Assembly (NCBI RefSeq): GCF_000708045.1
Contig: NZ_ANIE01000003.1
Location: 310,001 to 374,000 of the forward strand
Source: Marinobacter nitratireducens
Lineage (GTDB): Bacteria; Pseudomonadota; Gammaproteobacteria; Pseudomonadales; Oleiphilaceae
DNA length: 64,000 bases
Reading direction: 5' to 3'
Shown here piece by piece: positions 9,140 through 18,465 of this stretch (the first letter of the stretch is position 1; each line of letters opens with the position of its first letter). A program made the translations under genes and the position numbers. Under the pieces are notes generated by a model. The model worked only from the letters and a program-made list of their open reading frames with translations, made no database searches and was not told where the DNA came from.

Positions 9140-10418
9140 CAGGCGATTCAGGGGCAGGATGCCCGCTCTCAGCGCGATGATCTTTTGCTTGCTGGGCGCA
9201 GCGCCAGCCAGTGTCTATTCGGCGCCAGCGACCATAACAGGCGCACTCGACAACCGTTTCAGCGATAACATGGCGCAAAGCGCTGACAATGAGAGTAGCG
9301 ATACTGAGACCAGAGTTACTGTCGGTATCTTTCATGAGACCGATCCCGGGAAGTGCTCTGCACAGACTGGTGCAGAGCTCGGCTATGGCCGGTGGTGGGA
9401 TCGCACATACGACCCTGAAACCTACGTCGACGGGAATTTCTTTGGTCTATGTGAACTACGCGCTGGGCTGACTTGGGAAGTAAACGATAACCTGAGCCAG
9501 GTCAAACGCGATTCACGAGGCACAGATACGCCGGATAACCGGTCCGTTAAGAATATATTTCGAACCGGACCGAGGTACATGATCCCACTTGGCGCCCGGG
9601 ATCAGTTGAATCTGTCCATCCAATATCAAAACACGGAGTTCAGGGAGCCTGAAGAAACAGACAGTGAACGGTACATTGGGTCAGCGGGGTGGAACCATGT
9701 GTTTCATCCGACCTTGTCCGGTGGTGTGAGCGTATCAACTAATCGGGCCGATCTGGACACTGGTGGAGAGATAGATACCAATGTTGTGTCCCTGAACTGG
9801 ATAAAGAACTGGGCGGCAACGGATTTTACGGGAAGCTTGGGATACAGCAAGCTGACCAGTCGTTTCGGGACGTTCGAGCAGAGCTCCGACGGTTTGGTCG
9901 GTCAGGTGAGTATTGAACGTGACGTTTCCGGATCTCTTCGTCTTTATTTGAATGCCAGTCAGGAACTGACCGATCAAACGTCCGATTTTGATGTTCGCTT
10001 CGAAGATTTCACCTTTAACCTTCGTGAAACAACAGAGGTTCGGGTAACGACACTCAACTTTGGTGGCGAGAAAGAGTTCAGCTCTGGTGCCATTACGCGA
10101 ATCAGTTTCTTCGCCAACCGGGCGGATTACCTGAGAGTGGATGACAAAGAAGATACTGCGGGCGTGGATGTGACTTATTCAAGGCCAATCAGCCCTCTGT
10201 GGTCATTTGATGCTGCCGGGCGATATGAATACGCTTATTTTAATAGCAATGGTCAGAACGATGAGACATTCAGTCTGTCTACTGGGTTGAGCTATTCAAT
10301 GACACAGGACTTTCAGTTGACGGGTAGTGTTGGTCACAATCAAAGGCAAAGTGATGCAGCATCCAGCGAGTACAAGGAAAACTGGGTCATTCTCGGTTTA
10401 AATTATCAATTCCGATAG
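9132..10418 (+). CDS. Outer-membrane beta-barrel protein of XrtA/PEP-CTERM EPS loci
   Basis: This 428-residue protein has a signal peptide ending near ASVYSA. Many amphipathic beta strands with alternating aromatic residues follow, and it ends in LGLNYQFR, an outer-membrane-type terminal strand. It resembles the PEP-CTERM-associated outer-membrane family (TIGR03016), which sits at this position in many exosortase A EPS operons. A role in EPS secretion or surface attachment is likely but not shown. The start overlaps the upstream ATPase-like gene by eight bases. Confidence 0.8.
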   Translation: MDSRRFRGRMPALSAMIFCLLGAAPASVYSAPATITGALDNRFSDNMAQSADNESSDTETRVTVGIFHETDPGKCSAQTGAELGYGRWWDRTYDPETYVDGNFFGLCELRAGLTWEVNDNLSQVKRDSRGTDTPDNRSVKNIFRTGPRYMIPLGARDQLNLSIQYQNTEFREPEETDSERYIGSAGWNHVFHPTLSGGVSVSTNRADLDTGGEIDTNVVSLNWIKNWAATDFTGSLGYSKLTSRFGTFEQSSDGLVGQVSIERDVSGSLRLYLNASQELTDQTSDFDVRFEDFTFNLRETTEVRVTTLNFGGEKEFSSGAITRISFFANRADYLRVDDKEDTAGVDVTYSRPISPLWSFDAAGRYEYAYFNSNGQNDETFSLSTGLSYSMTQDFQLTGSVGHNQRQSDAASSEYKENWVILGLNYQFR

Positions 10419-10421
10419 ACA

Positions 10422-11303
10422 GTGTTTCCGGAGCGCAAGGAAGTGATCAAGAACGCTTTGACCATCGACGTAGAGGACTACTTCCAGGTTGCTGCATTAG
10501 CTGAAGCAGTCAAGCCGGAGGATTGGAATGCAATGGAGTACCGGGTCGAGCATAACACCGACCGGATTCTAGAGCTTCTTGATCAGAAAGGAATCAAGGG
10601 AACATTCTTCACGCTTGGCTGGGTCGCCAACAAATCCCCCGAGCTCGTACGTCGAATACACGAGGCCGGGCACGAAATTGCCAGTCACGGGTACAGCCAT
10701 CAGTTAGTTTATAATCAAAAGCCAGAGGTTTTCGTCGAGGAAACCCGGAAATCAAAGAAGCTCCTGGAAGACATTGCCGGTACTGCCGTCACCGGTTATC
10801 GGGCTGCAAGCTATTCAATCACCGCTCAGTCGCGGTGGGCGCTTGACGTGCTCTGCGAGGAGGGATTTACCTGGGATTCCTCTATCTTTCCTGTCCACCA
10901 TGATCGCTATGGGATGCCCGGAACTCCTCATGAGCCATACTTACTCAAAGCTCCTAATGGAGGGGTGCTGAGGGAATTTCCCCTGTCCACGTGCCCAATC
11001 GGCAATTATCGCCTTCCAATAGCAGGTGGCGGCTATTTCCGATTATATCCTTATTGGTTAAGTCGATGGGGGCTAGGCCGTATTAATAGAGCAGGGCAGC
11101 CGTTTATTTTCTACCTCCATCCGTGGGAAGTGGATCCGGAGCAGCCTCGCCTGAAAGTAAGCGCAATTTCTCGTTTCAGACATTACAACAATCTGAACCG
11201 ATGCTTGTCACGCCTGGAACATCTGTTGGATGACTTCAGTTTTGGAACGGTCGACGAGGTTCTGTCGTTGGTAGATATCCCGTCAGAACCTGTTGCGGTC
11301 TGA
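10422..11303 (+). CDS. Polysaccharide deacetylase, XrtA-associated (NodB family)
   Basis: This 293-residue CE4 carbohydrate esterase is predicted to remove N-acetyl groups from the nascent glycan. Motifs visible: TIDVEDYFQV (catalytic Asp and metal Asp), HEIASHGYSH (metal His pair), YRAASYS (Arg), and the late HPWEVDPEQP motif. Motif order and length fit the exosortase A-associated deacetylase family (TIGR03006). No signal peptide is seen, so it may act in the cytoplasm on lipid-linked intermediates, or an unusual route is used. The start is GTG 10422; a second GTG at 10443 has a poorly spaced ribosome site. It lies three bases after the barrel gene. Confidence 0.9.
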   Translation: MFPERKEVIKNALTIDVEDYFQVAALAEAVKPEDWNAMEYRVEHNTDRILELLDQKGIKGTFFTLGWVANKSPELVRRIHEAGHEIASHGYSHQLVYNQKPEVFVEETRKSKKLLEDIAGTAVTGYRAASYSITAQSRWALDVLCEEGFTWDSSIFPVHHDRYGMPGTPHEPYLLKAPNGGVLREFPLSTCPIGNYRLPIAGGGYFRLYPYWLSRWGLGRINRAGQPFIFYLHPWEVDPEQPRLKVSAISRFRHYNNLNRCLSRLEHLLDDFSFGTVDEVLSLVDIPSEPVAV

Positions 11304-11312
11304 GGCGCTTCT

Positions 11313-12644
11313 ATGGGAACTGCTTTATCCGCAACCGACTTTGGTCAAATCAAGTCGCGTATTAACTCGCTGAAAGCGCAGAAGGCCGAGTTAGGGCGAC
11401 ATATAGCGAAAGCCAGGCGCCTGGACCCGGAATCAACAGGCTCTCTGATTGAACAGATGAAGGCTGTTTCCGATGAGCTAAAAGCTCTTCAGAAAACATT
11501 GAAGAAACGGCTAAAGGCGGTTGGTGAGGAATCAGACAGAACAACGCGTTGGTCGCCCGAGCTTGGAACAATCCCGAACGCTATTGGCGACCAACACGTA
11601 AGCCAATTCAAGATTTCCGACTATTTTTCCGACCCTTCCCGGAAATCTGCTATCAATAAATACGTTGCCGAACACCCTGCCGGGAGTATTTGGCATACGG
11701 TTGAGACGGTGGAGTTCATCGCCAAGACATATGGCCATCCCTCACGGTACCTGATAGCTACTGACGCTACTGACGGTGTGGTTGGGATCTTGCCTTTGGT
11801 TCAGCTCAACAGTCGATTGTTTGGAAACGTAATTGTCTCAACTCCGTATTTCAATTACGGAGGCGTATTGGCCGCAAATCGGTCAATAGCCGACGCTCTA
11901 CTTGAGGAAGCGGCTGCCTGGAGACAGCAGGTAGGCGCCGACAGCATCGAACTCCGACATGTACCGGATTCTAAGTTGGGGCTAAAGCAACGCACCGATA
12001 AACTGACTTTTTGGCTACCGTTGCCGTCTGATTCCAAGGACCTCTGGGACAGTTTTCAACCAAAGGTACGGGCGCAGATTCGGCGCGGGGAGAAAGAAAA
12101 GGCAGAAATACTATTCGGTAGGCATGAACTCCTGAATGATTTTTATGCTGTTTTTTCGCGCAACATGAGAGACCTGGGAACGCCAGTTTACGGAAAGTCG
12201 TTCTTCGGCAACCTTCTGGACGCGTTAGGATCTCAAGCCACCCTTGTTGTCGCTCACATAGATAGTTTTCCAGTTGGGTGCGCGTTTATTACGGGCTTTG
12301 GCAATCGCATGGAGATCCCCTGGGCATCTACGTTGCGAGAATATAACCATACTGGCATCAATATGCTTATGTATTGGAAGGTCCTCGAGTTATCGATCGC
12401 CAAGAACTGCAACCTATTTGATTTTGGTCGATGCAGTAAGGACGCCGGAACCTACCGGTTCAAACAACAATGGGGGGCAACGCCAGTTCAGCTCAACTGG
12501 GATTATGTCCTGAATGATGGCGAAGAACTGCCAGGTTTAAACCCTCAGAATCCGAAGTTCCGGTTCCTTATCGCGGTATGGAAACGCATGCCAGTCTGGA
12601 TGAGCCGTGTCATTGGTCCCCGTGTTGTGAAGTTTTTACCCTGA
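11313..12644 (+). CDS. FemAB-like acyl/aminoacyl transferase, XrtA-associated
   Basis: This 443-residue protein has a double-GNAT FemAB/CelD-like fold. Residues about 85-430 match the PEP-CTERM FemAB family (TIGR03019): IWHTVETVEFIAKTYGHPSRYL, then QIRRGEKEKAE, and late FGRCSKDAGTYRFKQQWG. Residues about 10-75 form an additional Lys/Glu/Leu-rich, probably coiled-coil segment. FemAB proteins move amino acids from aminoacyl-tRNA to peptidoglycan precursors; the substrate of the EPS-associated branch is unknown. It lies between the deacetylase (9-nt gap) and the NRPS (13-nt gap), which fits a role in decorating the glycan with amino acids or peptides. Confidence 0.85.
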   Translation: MGTALSATDFGQIKSRINSLKAQKAELGRHIAKARRLDPESTGSLIEQMKAVSDELKALQKTLKKRLKAVGEESDRTTRWSPELGTIPNAIGDQHVSQFKISDYFSDPSRKSAINKYVAEHPAGSIWHTVETVEFIAKTYGHPSRYLIATDATDGVVGILPLVQLNSRLFGNVIVSTPYFNYGGVLAANRSIADALLEEAAAWRQQVGADSIELRHVPDSKLGLKQRTDKLTFWLPLPSDSKDLWDSFQPKVRAQIRRGEKEKAEILFGRHELLNDFYAVFSRNMRDLGTPVYGKSFFGNLLDALGSQATLVVAHIDSFPVGCAFITGFGNRMEIPWASTLREYNHTGINMLMYWKVLELSIAKNCNLFDFGRCSKDAGTYRFKQQWGATPVQLNWDYVLNDGEELPGLNPQNPKFRFLIAVWKRMPVWMSRVIGPRVVKFLP

Positions 12645-12657
12645 AGTCAGCAATTCA

Positions 12658-15600
12658 ATGGATGTGATAACAATGGATTCGAAGATGTCGGAGTCTGCCG
12701 CCAATGTTTGTTATGACTCGATGGCTGTGAGTGAATGGCCAAACCAGTCGTTGGAGCAGCTATTTCTTGGGCATTGTGAACGCCAGCCCGGGAAAGAGGC
12801 GGTTCGGGGTAAAGACGGCTCGTTGACGTACTCTGATCTGGACGCCAGAAGTAAGGCTTGGGCGGGGTGGCTGATATCCCGGGGACTGGGTGCCGGTGAT
12901 AACATTCTTGTATGTGTTGATCGAACCATTGAGTTACCCGCAATCCTGCTCGGGATTCTCCGAGCTGGCGCATGCTATGTGCCTGTTGATCCGGCTCTTC
13001 CGGCGGATCGCGTCGCAATCATTGTAGAAGACTCTGGTTCAAAGGCCGCAGTGACTGACCGGGCCAATACCCACCTGATACCGGAGGCATTTTCAGATAG
13101 AACGTTTTTGGTCGAGAGCCTACCAGAGTTAACCGAATACCACGCCTTACCATCATGGAACCCTGACGATCTTGCGTATCTGCTATTTACCTCAGGTTCA
13201 ACCGGTAGGCCCAAGGGAGTGCCTATTCCCCGAGGGGCAATGGTTAACTTTCTTTTGGCAATGGCGAATGAACCGGGTATAGAGCCTTCGGACCGGGTTC
13301 TGGCTTTGACCACAGTATCGTTTGATATATCAGTTCTTGAGATTTTTTTGCCACTGATCTCGGGCGCCTCAATCTATTTGGTGTCTCGCAATGATGGACT
13401 GGATCCAGCACTTCTGTCTTCGATCATTGATGAGAATCAGCTGACGCTCATGCAAGCGACACCTGCTACATGGCGGATGCTCACAGATTACGGCTGGAGG
13501 CCTAACGGGGCTCATAGGCTGATCAGTGGGGGAGAGGCGTTTCCGGTCGGATTGGCCAAAGTTCTTTGTTCCTCTGCGGGCGCAGTTTGGAATTGTTATG
13601 GGCCTACCGAGGCGACCGTCTACGCGAGTGTTCATAGAGTAACGCTGACAGATGTTGAAAATGCGCAGATTCCTCTGGGCAGTGCTCTTCCGAACCTGGT
13701 TTACCGGATAAGCGATGAGAACGGTCTACCTTGTCGGGTTGGGCAGCCAGGTGAATTGTGGATTGCTGGTGTTGGCGTCACTCCGGGGTATTATGGGCGC
13801 CCAGAATTGAACCAGGAGCGTTTCGCAGAGGCGGAGCACGATGGCCAGGCTTTAAGATTCTATCGCACCGGTGATCTTGTCTGCATGACGGATGATGGTG
13901 CTTTGCTTTACATCGACCGCCTTGATAACCAGGTAAAGATTCGAGGGTTCCGTGTAGAGCTTGGAGAGATCGAAACGGTCCTTTCCAGCCTTCCCGGGAT
14001 TGGAGAAAGTGCGGTAGTCCTTGCCGGCCCTGCTGGCGCTGAGCCGGCCTTGGTGGGGTGCATCCGAGGAACTGAGTCTGGAGATCAGAAAGCGCTGGAG
14101 TCTGCGTTAGCAGAAAAGCTACCGTCCTATATGATTCCAAAAGCTTGGCGTTGGTACCCGGACCTTCCAGTAACTCCGAGCCGTAAGATCGACCGGAAAG
14201 CTCTGAAAGCCTGGATTCAGTCTGAATCTCCTCAACAGGAGAACAGTGAAGAACGTGTCGAATTCGCGGATCCGTCTTTCGAGAACATGGCCCGATGCTG
14301 GCATGAGCTCCTGGGTGCTTGGCCGGAGAATGAACAGTCGGACTTTTTCTTGCTTGGCGGGCATTCGCTCATAGCCGCCAGCTTGTCGGTTATGCTCCTG
14401 CGCAAAACAGGCAAGCATGTCAGGCCGGTAGATCTGCTCACACACAGCAAGCTCGCAGAGCATGTTCAACTGTTTGAGCATGCGGAGCAGTGTGTTGATA
14501 GAAATCCGATGTACGCGAGAATTGAGGACCTTCCCGAGCGAATACCATTCTCCAGCGCTCAAAAGCGTATGTGGTATGCCGTGCTCGCAGCGAAGAGTGC
14601 CGGGGTATTCTATGAATCAGAAGCCTATCAGATAGACGAAGAAATTGATCTTGAGTTATTGAAGGAATCAATCCGGTCTGTTCTCGCAGATCACGTGGCG
14701 TTCCGCATGGTTATCGCAGACAGTGACGAGCTGGAATGGGTTATCGTCGATCCGCGCCAGGATGTGGATGTTGTCACCGTTGACCCTGAGGGCGGTTGGG
14801 ATTCTCTTCCGGATACAATGACGGAGCGTGCGCGCCGGCCCTTTGATTTCCACGCGGAGCCGCTGGTGCGGTTTATTGTCTATACCGATCATGAAAAGCG
14901 GCACGTCATTCAGTATGTGGCGCATCACATGATCATCGATGGGCTTTCGCAGTCCGCTGTCTGGAAAGAAGTTGCCCGGAACTACGACAAGGGAACCAAA
15001 GAAGAGCGGACTGAAGCCGATCTCGGGTTTGCTGGGTACCTTAACGGCAAAAGAGAGATTGATCAGCGTTCTGATCTGGATTACTGGGTAGAGACTCTCG
15101 CAGACGCGCCGGGGCCATTGGATATCAAAACAGATTATCCCAGGCCACCAACGCAATCGTTTGATGGCGCCACTGTCTCCGTGGATCTACCGGAGGTGGT
15201 GGGTGAAAAACTGTTCACGGTTGCAAGGGACCTTCAGGTAACCCCATTCGCCGTTGCATTATCACTATATGCTCTGTTTTTAGATAAACATGCTCAGCAG
15301 GGAGCTTATGTCATTGGAGTGCCTGTCAGCGGCCGGCAACCGCCGATTACGCAGGACATGGTCGGGTTATTCATCAACACCATCGCTGTCCCCGTCAGAG
15401 TCGATCAGCATTTGAGCTTTGATAAATTGGCAAGGGACGTAAGTGCGTCGTCACTGGAGGCGATGCAGCATGACGGCATTCCCTTTGATGAAGTGGTTAA
15501 CGCCGTATGTCCCGATAGGGATCCTTCTCGTATGCCCATTTATCAGACCATGCTCGGCCTCAACGACTACACGGGCAGGCCAAGTGGACTTTCTTCTGTT

Positions 15601-18462
15601 GTGGGCTGGGAACCTGTGGTCGTCGATACTGGTTTTTCGCAGTTTGACCTGCTGATGTTCGTCGAGACCTATTCAGATCGCCTCAGGCTGGTATTACAGG
15701 GCAACACATCACTGTATAAGCGCTCAACCCTCCAACGTTTTGTTGAGCGATTTGGCACGATGATGGAGGCGGCTCTGGATTCTCCAGACACGTCCTGTGA
15801 GAAGATCGATAGCGTAACGGGTATCGAAAAAAGGTTGATCGATAATTGGCATCTGGACCAAAGAGCCTATCACCGGGACTCCAGTGTTTTTCAGTGCTTT
15901 GCGGCTCAAGCGCGATCTACACCGGAAGCATCGGCAATCGCATGCGGCGACCTCGAACTCAGTTATCGTGAGCTCGAAGCCTATTCGGCGCGCATTGCAG
16001 GCAAGCTGATAGATTGCGGTGTGGAACAAGGGGCCAGGGTTGGTATTTCCTCAAGACGGACAGTGGAAACCGTTGCGGGCATTTTGGGAATTTTACGCGC
16101 TGGTGCGTCGTATGTTCCATTGGACTTCAACTATCCAGATGAACGGCTAGCGACCATTCTGCAGTTAACGGAAGTCCGCCATGTTCTAGTCGACGAAAGC
16201 GACGGTCCTCTGCTTGAGCAACGGAAGCTTTCTCTGCAAGTCATTACCGTTGCTCCTTTTGACGCGTCGAATCTAGCCGATATGTCGCACGTTGATCCCA
16301 GGCAGGTTGATCCCCTTGATGGGGCCTACGTCATGTTTACGTCGGGTTCGACGGGACTTCCGAAAGGGATTGAGGTCTGCCATCGCAACATCCTACGTCT
16401 TGTTCTCAACAACAACTTTATGCCATTGGATAGCGACACCCGATTCTTGATGTACGCGCCAGTTGCATTTGATGCGTCCACCCTGGAGATATGGGGCCCG
16501 TTGCTGAATGGCGGAACCCTGGTCATTCCAGAAAAAGAGCAGATTTCGATGGAAGAGCTCGGAGACGTTCTGGAATCCGGGAAGGTATCAGCCCTTTGGC
16601 TGACGGCAGCATTGTTTCATTACGTGGCCGAGTACTCGCCAGACATTTTTAAGAATGTCCGGCACCTACTGGCTGGGGGAGATGTACTCTCTCCGAAATG
16701 GGTAGCGAAAGTGCTAGAGGAAAACCCAGGTCTGACTTTGATTAATGGGTATGGTCCGACCGAGAACACCACGTTCACATGTTGCTACCCCATGCATTCT
16801 CCAGATCAGGTTCCGACGCCAATTCCAGTTGGTTTTCCGATCTCAAATACAACAGCTTATATATTGGATGCATACGGTAACGATTGTCCGATTGGTGTGC
16901 CGGGGAATCTCTTTACGGGGGGAGATGGCGTTGCGCTTGGATATGTGAACGATCAAGAACGGACCGACCAGGTATTTGTTACAAATCCGTGTGGAAGAGC
17001 AATTGGGCGCGTGTATAACACCGGAGACCTCGCATCCTGGCGGGAAGACGGCGCCATAGAGTTCCTTGGTCGAGTTGATAATCAGGTGAAGATCCGCGGG
17101 TTCCGTATTGAGCCAGATGAAATTTCGACATTGCTGGAACAATACCCCGGGGTTGAGCAGGCAATTACAGTTCCCTGGATAGCCCCATCCGGCGAGAAAC
17201 AGCTCGTAAGCTATGTGACTCCTGAGTTCAAGAACGCGTCTCAAAGGCGAGAAATTGTCAGCTGGTTAAAGCAAAAACTTCCACGCTATATGGTTCCCGA
17301 CTATCTGATCGATCTTTCTGTATTCCCGGTCGGTCAAACCGGAAAAGTTAATCGTAGACAGCTTCCCGAACCCCAGACTCAAAACAACGAAGAAGATGAG
17401 GGCCGCAAGACGCCACCCTCAACACCAACAGAAAAACAGCTCGCGGAGATCTGGAGCAGGGTGCTGAATCAGACGGTAATCGCTCGCGAGGACGATTTTT
17501 TCCGATTGGGGGGAACGTCAATCAAGGCGCTTCAGGTTTTCACCGCCATCGTGCGTGACATGAAACGTGACATCCCGCTTTCTACATTGCTGGAATACTC
17601 CTCATTGGTGGAACTCGCCCGGGTACTTGATGATCAGTTGGAACAGAGTGGCTCCGGAACGCGGCAGAAGAATGTTTCGAAGAATCGATCCTGGACCAGT
17701 CTGGTCCCAATGGGTGGAGAGGGAGTAGTCGGACCTCTTGTATGTGTTCATGCAGTGGGCGGTAACGTACTCAGTTATCGGACGACACTAGAAAAGATTG
17801 GCCAGAATCGGCCCCGCGTCGGATTTCAGTCAAAGGGGCTGGATGGTTATGGCGAGCCTAAGCCAACCCTTCGAGAACAGGCAGACGACTACGTGGCTGA
17901 GTTGCTCGACGCTGGATACACCGGCACCTTTACCCTGATGGGAGGTTCTATGGGCGGTACGATCGCGCTCGAAATGGCTTCTATCCTGACGGACAAAGGG
18001 TACGATGTTGACTATGTGGTACTTCTCGATACGATCGGTCCCTATGGGCGTGATAATGAATCCGACGAAGGCGCGGATGGGGGGTCTGAAGCGATACAGA
18101 GTATTGCCAAAAGAATAGTGCCTTCCTTAAAGAGTCGCGCCACGTACGCGCTGAAGAAACTTTCCATTGCGATCCATCGGATAATGGGAAAACCCGTCCC
18201 TTATGGACTGCGCCCCTTTTTCATTGAGGAACGGAACAAGCGAGCCTTGACCAGACACACCGAGAGACCTTATGCCGGGGATGTGCTACTGGTAAGGGGC
18301 ACTGAGAAATTTGGTGGTGTTTACAAGGATCCAAAGCTTGGTTGGGAGGGCGTCCTCACAGGAAAGCTTGAAATCCGGGAAGCGCCAGTGGCCCATGAAG
18401 AATTCATGGAGTCACCGGAGGTGATCGATATTCTCGAAACATTTTTCTCGTCCTCAACTTGA
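12658..18462 (+). CDS. Bimodular nonribosomal peptide synthetase, A-T-C-A-T-TE
   Basis: This 1934-residue NRPS is complete. Module 1 has an adenylation domain (core LFTSGSTGRPKGV near 177, GYYGRPELN, YRTGD, KIRGFRVELGEIE) and a carrier domain (LGGHSL, Ser570). A condensation domain (about 625-1065) has active-site HHMIIDG near 756. Module 2 has an adenylation domain (MFTSGSTGLPKGI near 1226) and a carrier (LGGTS, Ser1621). A C-terminal thioesterase (about 1700-1934) has Ser1764 in GSMGG and His1913. No epimerase or methyltransferase is present. It should make and release a dipeptide, or pass it to an acceptor. Read by hand, the specificity positions give D-I-L-Q-I-G-C-V-Y-K (partly glycine-like) and D-A-L-W-L-G-G-T-F-K. 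ATG 12673 is an alternative start. Confidence 0.95.
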   Translation: MDVITMDSKMSESAANVCYDSMAVSEWPNQSLEQLFLGHCERQPGKEAVRGKDGSLTYSDLDARSKAWAGWLISRGLGAGDNILVCVDRTIELPAILLGILRAGACYVPVDPALPADRVAIIVEDSGSKAAVTDRANTHLIPEAFSDRTFLVESLPELTEYHALPSWNPDDLAYLLFTSGSTGRPKGVPIPRGAMVNFLLAMANEPGIEPSDRVLALTTVSFDISVLEIFLPLISGASIYLVSRNDGLDPALLSSIIDENQLTLMQATPATWRMLTDYGWRPNGAHRLISGGEAFPVGLAKVLCSSAGAVWNCYGPTEATVYASVHRVTLTDVENAQIPLGSALPNLVYRISDENGLPCRVGQPGELWIAGVGVTPGYYGRPELNQERFAEAEHDGQALRFYRTGDLVCMTDDGALLYIDRLDNQVKIRGFRVELGEIETVLSSLPGIGESAVVLAGPAGAEPALVGCIRGTESGDQKALESALAEKLPSYMIPKAWRWYPDLPVTPSRKIDRKALKAWIQSESPQQENSEERVEFADPSFENMARCWHELLGAWPENEQSDFFLLGGHSLIAASLSVMLLRKTGKHVRPVDLLTHSKLAEHVQLFEHAEQCVDRNPMYARIEDLPERIPFSSAQKRMWYAVLAAKSAGVFYESEAYQIDEEIDLELLKESIRSVLADHVAFRMVIADSDELEWVIVDPRQDVDVVTVDPEGGWDSLPDTMTERARRPFDFHAEPLVRFIVYTDHEKRHVIQYVAHHMIIDGLSQSAVWKEVARNYDKGTKEERTEADLGFAGYLNGKREIDQRSDLDYWVETLADAPGPLDIKTDYPRPPTQSFDGATVSVDLPEVVGEKLFTVARDLQVTPFAVALSLYALFLDKHAQQGAYVIGVPVSGRQPPITQDMVGLFINTIAVPVRVDQHLSFDKLARDVSASSLEAMQHDGIPFDEVVNAVCPDRDPSRMPIYQTMLGLNDYTGRPSGLSSVVGWEPVVVDTGFSQFDLLMFVETYSDRLRLVLQGNTSLYKRSTLQRFVERFGTMMEAALDSPDTSCEKIDSVTGIEKRLIDNWHLDQRAYHRDSSVFQCFAAQARSTPEASAIACGDLELSYRELEAYSARIAGKLIDCGVEQGARVGISSRRTVETVAGILGILRAGASYVPLDFNYPDERLATILQLTEVRHVLVDESDGPLLEQRKLSLQVITVAPFDASNLADMSHVDPRQVDPLDGAYVMFTSGSTGLPKGIEVCHRNILRLVLNNNFMPLDSDTRFLMYAPVAFDASTLEIWGPLLNGGTLVIPEKEQISMEELGDVLESGKVSALWLTAALFHYVAEYSPDIFKNVRHLLAGGDVLSPKWVAKVLEENPGLTLINGYGPTENTTFTCCYPMHSPDQVPTPIPVGFPISNTTAYILDAYGNDCPIGVPGNLFTGGDGVALGYVNDQERTDQVFVTNPCGRAIGRVYNTGDLASWREDGAIEFLGRVDNQVKIRGFRIEPDEISTLLEQYPGVEQAITVPWIAPSGEKQLVSYVTPEFKNASQRREIVSWLKQKLPRYMVPDYLIDLSVFPVGQTGKVNRRQLPEPQTQNNEEDEGRKTPPSTPTEKQLAEIWSRVLNQTVIAREDDFFRLGGTSIKALQVFTAIVRDMKRDIPLSTLLEYSSLVELARVLDDQLEQSGSGTRQKNVSKNRSWTSLVPMGGEGVVGPLVCVHAVGGNVLSYRTTLEKIGQNRPRVGFQSKGLDGYGEPKPTLREQADDYVAELLDAGYTGTFTLMGGSMGGTIALEMASILTDKGYDVDYVVLLDTIGPYGRDNESDEGADGGSEAIQSIAKRIVPSLKSRATYALKKLSIAIHRIMGKPVPYGLRPFFIEERNKRALTRHTERPYAGDVLLVRGTEKFGGVYKDPKLGWEGVLTGKLEIREAPVAHEEFMESPEVIDILETFFSSST

Positions 18463-18465
18463 GGG

